A program made the translations under genes and the position numbers. The notes under the pieces are model-generated. The model did no database searches, was not told the DNA's origin, and worked only from the letters and a program-made list of their open reading frames with translations. A stretch of 64,000 nucleotides of DNA from JBAOHV01 sp964450685 (GTDB taxonomy: Bacteria > Actinomycetota > Acidimicrobiia > Acidimicrobiales > Microtrichaceae): assembly GCA_964450685.1 (NCBI GenBank), contig CAYVDN010000001.1:1-64000 (forward strand), given 5' to 3'. Positions 34,028 to 41,257 of this stretch are shown here, in pieces (the first letter of the stretch is position 1; each line of letters starts with the position of its first letter).

Positions 34028-35122
34028 GTGCGCGCAGCGTTGTTCACCGAGGTCGGAGCTCCGCTCCAGGTCGTCGACGACATCGAGCTCGAGGACCCGC
34101 GTGACGGCGAGGTCCGGGTCCGGATCGCCGCTTGTGGTGTCTGTCACTCCGACGTCAGTCTCATCCGGGGTCAGTATCCAGCCATGGGTCAGACCATCCC
34201 AGGCCACGAAGCCGCCGGTGTGGTCGTCGAGGTGGGGCCCGGTGTAACGACGCTCGGAGTGGGCGACCACGTGGTTCTGACACCGAACCCTGCATGCGGG
34301 CATTGCGACTACTGCCGTAAGGGGCACTTCAGCGTGTGCCCCGACGCCATGGCGATAGCAACCTCGATGCTTCCCGACGGCACGACACGACTCAGCCGTG
34401 CAGGCGACACGGTGTTCCGTGGGCTCGGGCTTGCGGGGTGGGCGGAGGAGGTGGTCGTCTCCGAGAAGGGAGCCGTGCGCATCGACCCCGATGTGCCCCT
34501 CGACGTGGCATGCGTCATCGGGTGTGCCGTGCAGACCGGTGTAGGAGCGGCGATCAACACCGTCTCGGTGGGTGTTGGAGACAGCGTGCTCGTACTCGGT
34601 GCTGGTGGGGTCGGCATAAGCATCGTGCAGGGGGCAGCACTGTCGGGAGCAGCAAGGATCATCGTGTCCGACCCCTCCGAGGCGCGGCGCGAACAGGCGA
34701 TGCGTTTCGGTGCGACAGACGTGATCGACCCGACCGCTGCGGACGTCGTCGGATCGACGACAGCCATCACGGGCATCGGTGCAGACTTCGCTTTCGACGC
34801 CGTCGGATCCGCCGCTCTCGTGCAGACCGCCGTGGACGCGGTCCGCAACGGTGGGACGGCGGTGATGGTCGGTGCTGCTCCGGTGGACGCAGTCGTGGCC
34901 GTGTCCCCGGCCGTCACGATGTTCACCGAGAAACGGCTCGTGGGCTCATTGCTCGGGTCCTGCTGGGCGCCACGGGACATTCCACGCCTGGTCGACCTGT
35001 GGCGTTCAGGTCGTCTCGATCTCGACGCGATGGTCACCGCCCGGCGGCCGCTCGAGGAGATCAACGAGGCAATCGACGACCTGGAGGCCGGTCGTGGACT
35101 GCGGACGGTGATGACGATCTAG
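34028..35122 (+). CDS. Zinc-dependent alcohol dehydrogenase
   Basis: A 364-residue medium-chain dehydrogenase. The catalytic zinc ligands lie in CGVCHSDVSLIRG and GHEAAGVVVEVG; the structural zinc loop is CGHCDYCRKGHFSVC; GAGGVGIS is the NAD-binding Rossmann motif. The layout resembles class III and NDMA-dependent alcohol dehydrogenases. GTG start at 34028 with AGGGGG about ten bases upstream, and a TACGGT box at about 33990 could be its own -10. The alcohol or aldehyde substrate is unknown. It converges with the glutathione peroxidase gene, overlapping by four bases. Confidence 0.9.
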   Translation: MRAALFTEVGAPLQVVDDIELEDPRDGEVRVRIAACGVCHSDVSLIRGQYPAMGQTIPGHEAAGVVVEVGPGVTTLGVGDHVVLTPNPACGHCDYCRKGHFSVCPDAMAIATSMLPDGTTRLSRAGDTVFRGLGLAGWAEEVVVSEKGAVRIDPDVPLDVACVIGCAVQTGVGAAINTVSVGVGDSVLVLGAGGVGISIVQGAALSGAARIIVSDPSEARREQAMRFGATDVIDPTAADVVGSTTAITGIGADFAFDAVGSAALVQTAVDAVRNGGTAVMVGAAPVDAVVAVSPAVTMFTEKRLVGSLLGSCWAPRDIPRLVDLWRSGRLDLDAMVTARRPLEEINEAIDDLEAGRGLRTVMTI

Positions 35123-35604
35123 CCCAGGGCTGACTCGATGGCGTCGACGATCGCAGGGTCGTCCGGGGTCACCGTCGGAGCGAAGCGCGCCAGCACCTCG
35201 CCGTCGGATCCGACCAGGAACTTCTCGAAGTTCCAACGGATGTCGCCGTCATGTCCCTCGGCATCGGCCGTCCCGGTCAACGAGTCATACAGCGGATGGC
35301 GACCCTCGCCGTTGACCTCGACCTTCTCGGTCAGGGGGAATGTGACGCCGTAGGTCGTCGAGCAGAACGTGGCGATCTCCTCCGGAGTTCCGGGTTCCTG
35401 CTCCAGGAACTGGTTGCAGGGCACTCCAAGCACCGAGAACCCTCGACCACCGAAGCGCTCCTGGAGCTCCTCGAGCTGGGCGTACTGCGGTGTGAGCCCG
35501 CACCTGGACGCAACGTTGACGACCAGGGTGGTCGAGCTGTCGAGAGCCTTCAACGCCCCGGGAGTGCCGTCGAGCGCTGCAATGTCGATGTCGTAGATGG
35601 ACAT
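35119..35604 (-). CDS. Glutathione peroxidase-family thiol peroxidase
   Basis: A 161-residue protein with the peroxidatic Cys35 in NVASRCGLTPQY, Gln65 in VPCNQF, and Trp124-Asn125 in IRWNFEKFLV, giving the full catalytic tetrad. Cys81 (FCSTTYG) is where thioredoxin-dependent members have a resolving Cys, so it probably uses thioredoxin rather than glutathione (inference). TACCGT (35611-35616, minus strand) is six bases before the ATG, so a leaderless mRNA is likely. It is divergent from the dsbB-like gene, a sensible pairing with thiol-redox genes. Confidence 0.93.
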   Translation of the reverse strand: MSIYDIDIAALDGTPGALKALDSSTTLVVNVASRCGLTPQYAQLEELQERFGGRGFSVLGVPCNQFLEQEPGTPEEIATFCSTTYGVTFPLTEKVEVNGEGRHPLYDSLTGTADAEGHDGDIRWNFEKFLVGSDGEVLARFAPTVTPDDPAIVDAIESALG

Positions 35605-35670
35605 CGCCCCACGGTAGTGGGGAGTCGTGCGCGCGGTGGACGCGCGGAGGTGACGTACAGTCCCTGGCGG

Positions 35671-36306
35671 ATGTCCGTCGAAACGGTGACCACGTTCCTC
35701 GCCCTCCTCGCCCTCGTCGCGCTGGTCGTGGTCGTCGTCACCGGGGTCACGGCCCTGGTGGCGAAGCTGACCGGCTCGACCCCGCGCTGGGCCGCAGACA
35801 CACGCGAAGCGATGGCGCCGGTTGCCCTGCCGTTGGCCACGGCCGTTGCTGCCACTTGCATGCTCGGCAGCCTCTACCTGTCGGAGATCGCGAACTTCCC
35901 GCCATGCGTCCTGTGCTGGTATCAGCGCATCGCCATGTACCCGCTCGTGGTGGTGCTCGCGGTTGCATCCCTGCGGCGCGACACCTCGGTCAGGTGGTAC
36001 GTCGTTCCGCTGGCGCTGATCGGGATGGGCATCTCGATCTACCACTACCTGGTCGAGCGCTTCCCGGAGACGGTCTCGTCATCGTGCTCGACCGAGGTGC
36101 CCTGTTCGACGGTCTGGGTGTGGAAGTTCCACTTCCTGTCGATACCGGCGATGGCCGGGCTGGGCTTCGCCCTGATCATCACCCTCGTGCTGCTGGCTGC
36201 GTCCTCAGGACAAGGGTCTGGCGTGATCGAGACCGCTGACACACTCGAAACAGAAGACGCGGCGGCCAGCACGTCGCCCAAGGACCCCCAGGAGGTCACC
36301 CGATGA
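35671..36306 (+). CDS. DsbB-like membrane disulfide oxidoreductase
   Basis: A 211-residue membrane protein with about four transmembrane helices, typical for DsbB/BdbC. Cys79-Val-Leu-Cys82 lies in the first periplasm-facing loop (FPPCVLCWYQRI), and Cys139 and Cys145 in the second (SSSCSTEVPC), giving the full four-Cys relay. It would reoxidise a periplasmic thiol oxidase using quinone. TACAGT (35656-35661) lies nine bases before the ATG. It overlaps the next gene, a TlpA-like protein, as ATGA (36303-36306); the two are clearly an operon for exported-protein disulfide formation. Confidence 0.9.
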   Translation: MSVETVTTFLALLALVALVVVVVTGVTALVAKLTGSTPRWAADTREAMAPVALPLATAVAATCMLGSLYLSEIANFPPCVLCWYQRIAMYPLVVVLAVASLRRDTSVRWYVVPLALIGMGISIYHYLVERFPETVSSSCSTEVPCSTVWVWKFHFLSIPAMAGLGFALIITLVLLAASSGQGSGVIETADTLETEDAAASTSPKDPQEVTR

Positions 36307-37004
36307 GCGACAAGCGACCCAAGGGCGTGCCGTACGGGTACTCCAGCACGCCCGAGAAGACGGGTGCTCCACGAACAGGGCTGATCGTGATCGGTGTGGC
36401 GATCGCCGTCGTGCTCATCGCCGGGATCGCGGCACTCGTTCTCACCTCCGAGAACGACGAAGGAACCGAGATCGACGCCAAGCAGGAACAGGCGGCGGTG
36501 ACGGTCACCGGTGAGTCCTTGCCCGACTACCCAACCGATGGAGGACTGGCAGCCGACCCGTCGACAGACCCAGCGGTCGGGCTCACGCCACCAACTCTCA
36601 CCGGCCAGTCCTTCGACGGATCCGCCGTGACGATCGAACCCGGCACAGACCCGATGGTTGTGATCTTCGCGGCCCACTGGTGCCCTCACTGCCAGGAGGA
36701 AGTGCCGATCATCCAGGACTGGATCGACGACGGCAACCTGCCCGAGGGGGTGCAGGTCAACCTGGTCAGCACCGACGTCCGGGCAGACGCGACCAACTAT
36801 CCGCCGTCGGATTGGCTGTCGGAGGTGGAGTGGAGCGAGCAGATCCTGCTCGACAATCCGGTCAAGTCCGCGGCGTCTGCCTGGGGCTTGACCGGCTACC
36901 CGTACATGGTGTTCGTCGACGGCGACGGCAAGGTCGTGCAGAGGGCCTCGGGCGAGCTGCCGATCGAGCAGTTCGAGGGGTTCGTCGAGGAGATCGCTGC
37001 CTGA
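36303..37004 (+). CDS. Membrane-anchored thioredoxin-fold protein (TlpA/DsbA-like)
   Basis: A 233-residue protein: basic cytoplasmic tail, one transmembrane helix at about 26-48, a low-complexity linker to about residue 95, and a thioredoxin-like domain with the WCPHC active site (Cys127, Cys130) and GLTGYPYMVFVD with the cis-Pro. The CPHC core is the DsbA type and fits an oxidase partner for the DsbB-like gene that overlaps it. Located outside the membrane. ATGA coupling gives a reliable start. Confidence 0.9.
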   Translation: MSDKRPKGVPYGYSSTPEKTGAPRTGLIVIGVAIAVVLIAGIAALVLTSENDEGTEIDAKQEQAAVTVTGESLPDYPTDGGLAADPSTDPAVGLTPPTLTGQSFDGSAVTIEPGTDPMVVIFAAHWCPHCQEEVPIIQDWIDDGNLPEGVQVNLVSTDVRADATNYPPSDWLSEVEWSEQILLDNPVKSAASAWGLTGYPYMVFVDGDGKVVQRASGELPIEQFEGFVEEIAA

Positions 37005-37015
37005 CCCGCGGGTGC

Positions 37016-37987
37016 TCAGGGCGTCAGGCAGACCTTGCCGATGATCCGGCGTTCCAACAGGTCGCGCAGCACCTGACCCGCCTCGGCGAGTGGGTGGGAC
37101 ACCGGCTCGCTCGGCGAGAGGGTGCCGTCCTCGACCAGGGCGAGGACCTCGGCCAGGACCACCGCATTGCCCTCGGGGTCCGCCATCGCCCACGCACCCC
37201 AGTCGACACCGATCACGGACCGGTTGCGCAACAGGATCTGGTTCGCTGGTAGTTCTGCGATCGACCCCGAGGCGAATCCGATAACGAGCAGCCGCCCGCC
37301 GGTGCCCAACGCTCGCAGGGCAGGTTCGCTCAACTCGCCACCAACGGTGTCGACGACGACGTCCGCGCCGCCGTCAGTCAGCTCCCTCACCCGGGTCTTG
37401 AGATCTTCTGTCGTGTAGTTGACCACCCCGTGGGCTCCACGCTCGATGCACAACTGGAGCTTCTCGTCGCTCGAGGCGGCGGCTATGACCTTTGCCCCGA
37501 GCGCCCGTGCGACGTCCATGGCCGCGAGCCCGACTCCGCCGGCGGCGCCGAGGATCAGCACCCAGCTGTCAGGGGTGAGCGTCGTGCGGCGCGTCAGCGA
37601 GAACCATGCCGTCGCGTAGCTCTGGGTCATAGTCGCTGCCTGTGCGTAGCTGAGCCGTTCGGGGATCCCGGTCAGCTGGCTGGGTGCCAGCACGATCTCG
37701 TCGGCGTAGCCACCAAGTCCCACGCTGGCCATCACACGATCGCCGACGGCGAGGTCCACCACATCGCCGCCGATCTCGGTGACCTCGCCTGCGATCTCGC
37801 TGCCGGGGACGAAGGGAAGCGGCGGGCGTATCTGGTAGCGGCCCTGGACGAACAGGGCGTCGACGTAGTTCACCCCGCTAGCCCACACGTGCACGCGCAC
37901 CTGGTCGGCACCACATGGCGGGGTGTCGAGCTGTCGGACGTACAGGTCCTCGGGCTCGCCGAGCGCTTCACAGACGATGGCACGCAT
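37016..37987 (-). CDS. Quinone oxidoreductase / zinc-type-family NADPH dehydrogenase without zinc
   Basis: A 323-residue medium-chain reductase. It has a GroES-like N-terminal domain (VWASGVNYVDALFVQGRY, FVPGSEIAGEV) and a Rossmann domain with LILGAAGGVGLAAMDVARALGA. The cysteine zinc ligands are absent, as in NADPH:quinone or enoyl reductases. The substrate is unknown. TACGGT (37994-37999, minus strand) lies six bases before the ATG. Convergent with the TlpA gene and divergent from the first CoA-lyase gene. Confidence 0.88.
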   Translation of the reverse strand: MRAIVCEALGEPEDLYVRQLDTPPCGADQVRVHVWASGVNYVDALFVQGRYQIRPPLPFVPGSEIAGEVTEIGGDVVDLAVGDRVMASVGLGGYADEIVLAPSQLTGIPERLSYAQAATMTQSYATAWFSLTRRTTLTPDSWVLILGAAGGVGLAAMDVARALGAKVIAAASSDEKLQLCIERGAHGVVNYTTEDLKTRVRELTDGGADVVVDTVGGELSEPALRALGTGGRLLVIGFASGSIAELPANQILLRNRSVIGVDWGAWAMADPEGNAVVLAEVLALVEDGTLSPSEPVSHPLAEAGQVLRDLLERRIIGKVCLTP

Positions 37988-38117
37988 GCCAGGACCGTAT
38001 CGAAGGTCCGGTCGGGCCCGCTGGACCGGGCAAACCCTGTTTCGACAGTTGCGCCACGCCTACCTATCGTCGTCCGGGGTGGTTCCAGCACCCACAGGTA
38101 CCGACAGGAGAGCCACG

Positions 38118-39179
38118 ATGCGCAGCCCCAAGGACTTCTTCAAGCCGCTCGCAGCAGGTGCACCGGAGCCGGTGCGCGAGATCCCGTTCAGGCCGTCGCG
38201 CATGATCCACTTTTTCCCGCCGCACCTCGAGAAGGTGACGGCGAAGCTGCCCGAGATCGCCCCGACGGTGGATGTGCTGTTGGGCAACCTCGAGGATGCG
38301 ATCCCGATGGACCAGAAGGAGAACGCCCGCAACGGTCTGGTGAAGGTCGCCAAGGAGGTCGACTTCGGTGACACCCAGCTGTGGACCCGCGTCAACAGCC
38401 TCGACTCGCCGTGGGTCCTCGACGACCTGGAGACGCTGGTCGGGGAGGTCGGCGACAAGCTCGACGTCATCATGATCCCCAAGGTGGAGGGTCCGGAGGA
38501 CATCCACTACGTCGACCGGCTGCTGGCACAGCTCGAGGCCAAGGCCGGATTGGCGAAGCCGCTGCTGGTGCACGCGATCCTCGAGACCGCGCGGGGTGTG
38601 GCCAACGTCGAGGAGATCTGCCTCGCTTCGCCCCGTATGCAGGGGCTGTCGCTGGGACCGGCGGACCTTGCGGCGAACCGGCGTATGAAGACGACCCGTG
38701 TCGGCGGTGGACACCCCGGCTATCTGGTTCGCCAGGACCCGCCTGCGGGTGAGGACGGCCCCGACTACCACGCGCAGCGCGACAGCTACCAGCAGGATCT
38801 GTGGCACTACACCGTCTCGCGCATGGTCGATGCGTGCGCACTGGCCGGGATCCTCCCGCACTACGGCCCGTTCGGGGACATCAAGGACACAGTCGCCTGC
38901 GAGGACCAGTTCCGCAACGCCTACCTGCTCGGCTGCGTCGGAGCGTGGTCGCTGCACCCCGTGCAGATCGACATCGCCAAGAAGGTGTTCTCACCCGAGC
39001 GTTCCGAGGTCGACCACGCCCGCGAGGTGATCGAGGCCATGGGCGACGGGACCGGCGCCATCATGCTGAACGGCAAGATGGAGGACGATGCATCGGTCAA
39101 GCAGTGCAAGGTCGTTGTCGAGTTGGCCCGCCAGCTCGCTGATCGTGACCCCGCGCTGGCCGACATGTACGGGTTCTGA
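38118..39179 (+). CDS. Malyl-CoA/citramalyl-CoA lyase family protein (Mcl-like)
   Basis: A 353-residue HpcH/HpaI-CitE superfamily TIM barrel. Visible features: PSRMIHFFPPHLEKV, GNLEDAIPMDQKENAR (metal-binding acidic residues), MIPKVEGPEDI, HAILETARGVANVEEI (catalytic Glu), and LGPADLAANRRMKTTRVGG. Length and motifs match the Mcl1-type L-malyl-CoA/beta-methylmalyl-CoA lyase, which in the ethylmalonyl-CoA pathway splits methylmalyl-CoA to propionyl-CoA and glyoxylate. SD AGGAG precedes the ATG. A second, shorter lyase follows 35 bases downstream and a probable methylsuccinyl-CoA dehydrogenase lies 2 kb away. Confidence 0.85.
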   Translation: MRSPKDFFKPLAAGAPEPVREIPFRPSRMIHFFPPHLEKVTAKLPEIAPTVDVLLGNLEDAIPMDQKENARNGLVKVAKEVDFGDTQLWTRVNSLDSPWVLDDLETLVGEVGDKLDVIMIPKVEGPEDIHYVDRLLAQLEAKAGLAKPLLVHAILETARGVANVEEICLASPRMQGLSLGPADLAANRRMKTTRVGGGHPGYLVRQDPPAGEDGPDYHAQRDSYQQDLWHYTVSRMVDACALAGILPHYGPFGDIKDTVACEDQFRNAYLLGCVGAWSLHPVQIDIAKKVFSPERSEVDHAREVIEAMGDGTGAIMLNGKMEDDASVKQCKVVVELARQLADRDPALADMYGF

Positions 39180-39214
39180 TCCCGCACCGACGATCCCCTA
39201 CAGGAGCCACACAG

Positions 39215-40093
39215 ATGTCCGACGAGTACCGCCCGCGACGTTCCGTGCTGTACATGCCAGGCGCCAACGACAAGGCGCTCGAGAAGGCCAAGTCATTACC
39301 GACCGACGCGATCATTTTCGACACCGAGGATTCGGTGGCGCCCGACATGAAGGCCGTGGCCCGGGAGAAGGTCGCTGCTGCTGTGGGCAGCGGTGACTAC
39401 GGACGCCGTGAACTGACCATCAGGGTCAACTCGATCGGCACCGAGTGGCACGAGGCCGACGTGCGCTCGGCCGCTGAGGCAGGTCCCTCGGGGGTAGTCG
39501 TGCCGAAGATCGACTCCGCTGCCGACGTGGCCGCCGTCGAACGGTTGCTCGAGGCAGCTGGTGCGCCAGACCACACGACGATCTGGGCGATGCTCGAGAC
39601 ACCGGCGGCGATCGAGAACGCGGTGGAGATAGCGACGGCGTCGGAGCGCCTTGCCGTGTTGATCATGGGCACGAACGATCTTGCCAAGGAGTTGCGGGCA
39701 GCGCTCGTGCCGGGTCGGGCACCTCTTCAGTGGGGGCTTGCGCGGTGCGTGAACGCCGCCCGCTACGCCGACAAGGTGATCCTGGACGGCGTCTACAACG
39801 ACGTGCGCAACCCCGAGGGTTTCGCCGCAGAGGCCGCCCAGGGAGCCGAGATGGGTTTCGACGGCAAGACCCTGGTGCATCCGAGCCAGGTGGAGCCGGC
39901 CAACGAACTGTTCGCCCCGTCGGCCGAGGAGGTCGAATACTCCCGACGGGTGATCGAGGCGTTCGAAGCGGGAATCGCCGAGGGCAGAGGTGTCGTCACC
40001 GTCGATGGGCGGATGATCGAGAACCTCCACGTCGACAACGCTCGCCGCGCCCTCGCGATCGACGATGCGGTGAGGGCGCTGGCCGAAGGCTGA
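39215..40093 (+). CDS. CitE-like CoA-ester lyase or malyl-CoA thioesterase
   Basis: A 292-residue CitE-type TIM barrel. Motifs: RSVLYMPGANDKALEKAK at the N-terminus, IIFDTEDSVAPDMKAVAR, VPKIDSAADV, WAMLETPAAIENAVEI (catalytic Glu), MGTNDLAKELRA, and GFDGKTLVHPSQV. In the ethylmalonyl-CoA pathway a paralogue of this type (Mcl2) hydrolyses malyl-CoA to malate. Its place right after an Mcl1-like gene makes that role likely but not certain; citrate-lyase-like or citramalyl-CoA activity is possible. An AGGAG is found 12 bases before the ATG. Same transcript as the first lyase. Confidence 0.85.
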   Translation: MSDEYRPRRSVLYMPGANDKALEKAKSLPTDAIIFDTEDSVAPDMKAVAREKVAAAVGSGDYGRRELTIRVNSIGTEWHEADVRSAAEAGPSGVVVPKIDSAADVAAVERLLEAAGAPDHTTIWAMLETPAAIENAVEIATASERLAVLIMGTNDLAKELRAALVPGRAPLQWGLARCVNAARYADKVILDGVYNDVRNPEGFAAEAAQGAEMGFDGKTLVHPSQVEPANELFAPSAEEVEYSRRVIEAFEAGIAEGRGVVTVDGRMIENLHVDNARRALAIDDAVRALAEG

Positions 40094-40116
40094 GTGCCCC
40101 GTTCGAACGGGGCACT
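40093..40116. terminator. Perfect 24-base palindrome after the CoA-lyase operon
   Basis: The arms around GTTCGAAC pair without mismatch (40093-40116), beginning at the last base of the lyase stop codon. As RNA this is a strong hairpin with no T-run after it, probably a terminator or mRNA-stabilising end. A DNA operator for the following gene is an alternative. Confidence 0.55.
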
Positions 40117-40133
40117 TGGGCCATGATTGTCAC

Positions 40134-40601
40134 ATGAGCGAGTTGTCCCCTTCGCAGTCGACGCCCCCGGGCTGGTATCCCGATCCCTCTGGTAGCGGCC
40201 AGCAGAGGTGGTGGGATGGTGAGCAGTGGGGAATCGTCGCTGCTTCGAGTTCACCTCAACAGCCCGGCACCTTCGACGACGAGAAGGGCATGGCGACACT
40301 CGTCCAGGTCCTGGCCATCTTCACCGGCTTCCTCGGCCCGCTGATCATCTGGTTCATGGCGAAGCCCGAGCAGCCGTTCGTGAAGCATCACGCGGCCGAG
40401 GCGCTCAACTTCCAGATCACCGTGACGATCGCTGCATTCGTCAGTGGTCTCCTGATGCTGGTACTGATCGGCTTCCTGCTGTTGCCGGTGGTGCTGATAG
40501 GTGCTCTAGTGCTCGAGATCATGGCAGCGCTCGCTGCCAACCGAGGCGAGTGGTACCGCTTCCCGATCAACATGCGCCTGGTGCCCGGCGCCCAGGGCTG
40601 A
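40134..40601 (+). CDS. DUF2510-DUF4870 membrane protein
   Basis: A 155-residue protein. The N-terminal DUF2510 module reads PPGWYPDPSGSGQQRWWDGEQW, common in actinobacterial membrane proteins. The rest is a DUF4870 domain: two to three transmembrane segments (LVQVLAIFTGFLGPLIIWFM and FVSGLLMLVLIGFLLLPVVLIG) around FVKHHAAEALNFQ. Function unknown; such proteins are small inner-membrane components. ATG 40134 is the start that places the DUF2510 motif at the N-terminus. Confidence 0.85.
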   Translation: MSELSPSQSTPPGWYPDPSGSGQQRWWDGEQWGIVAASSSPQQPGTFDDEKGMATLVQVLAIFTGFLGPLIIWFMAKPEQPFVKHHAAEALNFQITVTIAAFVSGLLMLVLIGFLLLPVVLIGALVLEIMAALAANRGEWYRFPINMRLVPGAQG

Positions 40602-40751
40602 TCGCTGGGGTGGTGGTCTGGCGCCGGGCGGCGGTGCAGCGGGGCGGCGGAGCAGCAGAGCAGCGTGAGTAGGGGAGACGGCGTGGGGTGTGTTGTCGCG
40701 CGCCGCGCTGGAACGAATCGAGTTGGGAGAATGGAGCGTCCCCGCTCGCGC

Positions 40752-41099
40752 TCATTCGAGTTGATCGATTGGGAGCGAGGCCTTGTTGGCCAGGTCGATC
40801 AGTCTGTCCCGGTGTCGTCGAGTGGTCGTGTCAGGCCGGGGCACCGATCGGTACAAGCCGCGGCGTACTCGAAGGACCCTGCCTTTCCCGACTTCGCAAC
40901 GCAGCACGTCGCTGACCGTCTTGGCGGGGTTCTCTCCGCCGACCGTGAGTCCGAGGCGGGTGAGCTCGGCAAGGAGTTGAGCGATGCTGCGCTCCGCGCC
41001 AGCCCGGTGTAGCAGCGTCAGCAGCGCGAAGCGCAGATCAGCTCCGCGCAGATCGTGCGGGCGCAGCAGGTGCTGGATCGCTTGGCGTCGCGCGTCCAT
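40752..41099 (-). CDS. Small winged-helix-like protein, possibly truncated
   Basis: A 115-residue frame whose sequence looks natural: DARRQAIQHLLRPHDLRGADLRFALLTLLHRAG, then a wHTH-like part (IAQLLAELTRLGLTVGGENPAKTVSDVLRCEVGKGRVLRVRRGLYR) resembling the HARE-type or AbiEi-type winged-helix region. Immediately upstream in another frame (to 41221) there is another plausible segment (RAALQRNRVLRVTVPDDRRLGVRAAFAAW), as if the gene were split by a frameshift near 41095. No family is recognised with confidence. Confidence 0.45.
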   Translation of the reverse strand: MDARRQAIQHLLRPHDLRGADLRFALLTLLHRAGAERSIAQLLAELTRLGLTVGGENPAKTVSDVLRCEVGKGRVLRVRRGLYRSVPRPDTTTRRHRDRLIDLANKASLPIDQLE

Positions 41100-41257
41100 G
41101 CGGCGAAGGCTGCACGCACGCCGAGCCGCCTGTCATCGGGGACCGTGACCCGGAGCACCCGATTTCGTTGCAGCGCGGCGCGAAGGTGAGTGCCCGCTGA
41201 GCTGACGCACGTGGGCTCCACAGGTTGCGCAATGGGCCGGCGGTGCCGGCGGAGTGC
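41100..41257 (-). pseudogene. Possible 5' part of the wHTH-like gene in a different frame
   Basis: Minus-strand reading between 41221 and about 41095 gives a protein-like segment (RAALQRNRVLRVTVPDD...) in a frame that does not match the 40752-41099 gene and stops at 41018. Joining the two by one frameshift would yield one protein of about 150 residues. It could also be unrelated intergenic sequence. Confidence 0.25.
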
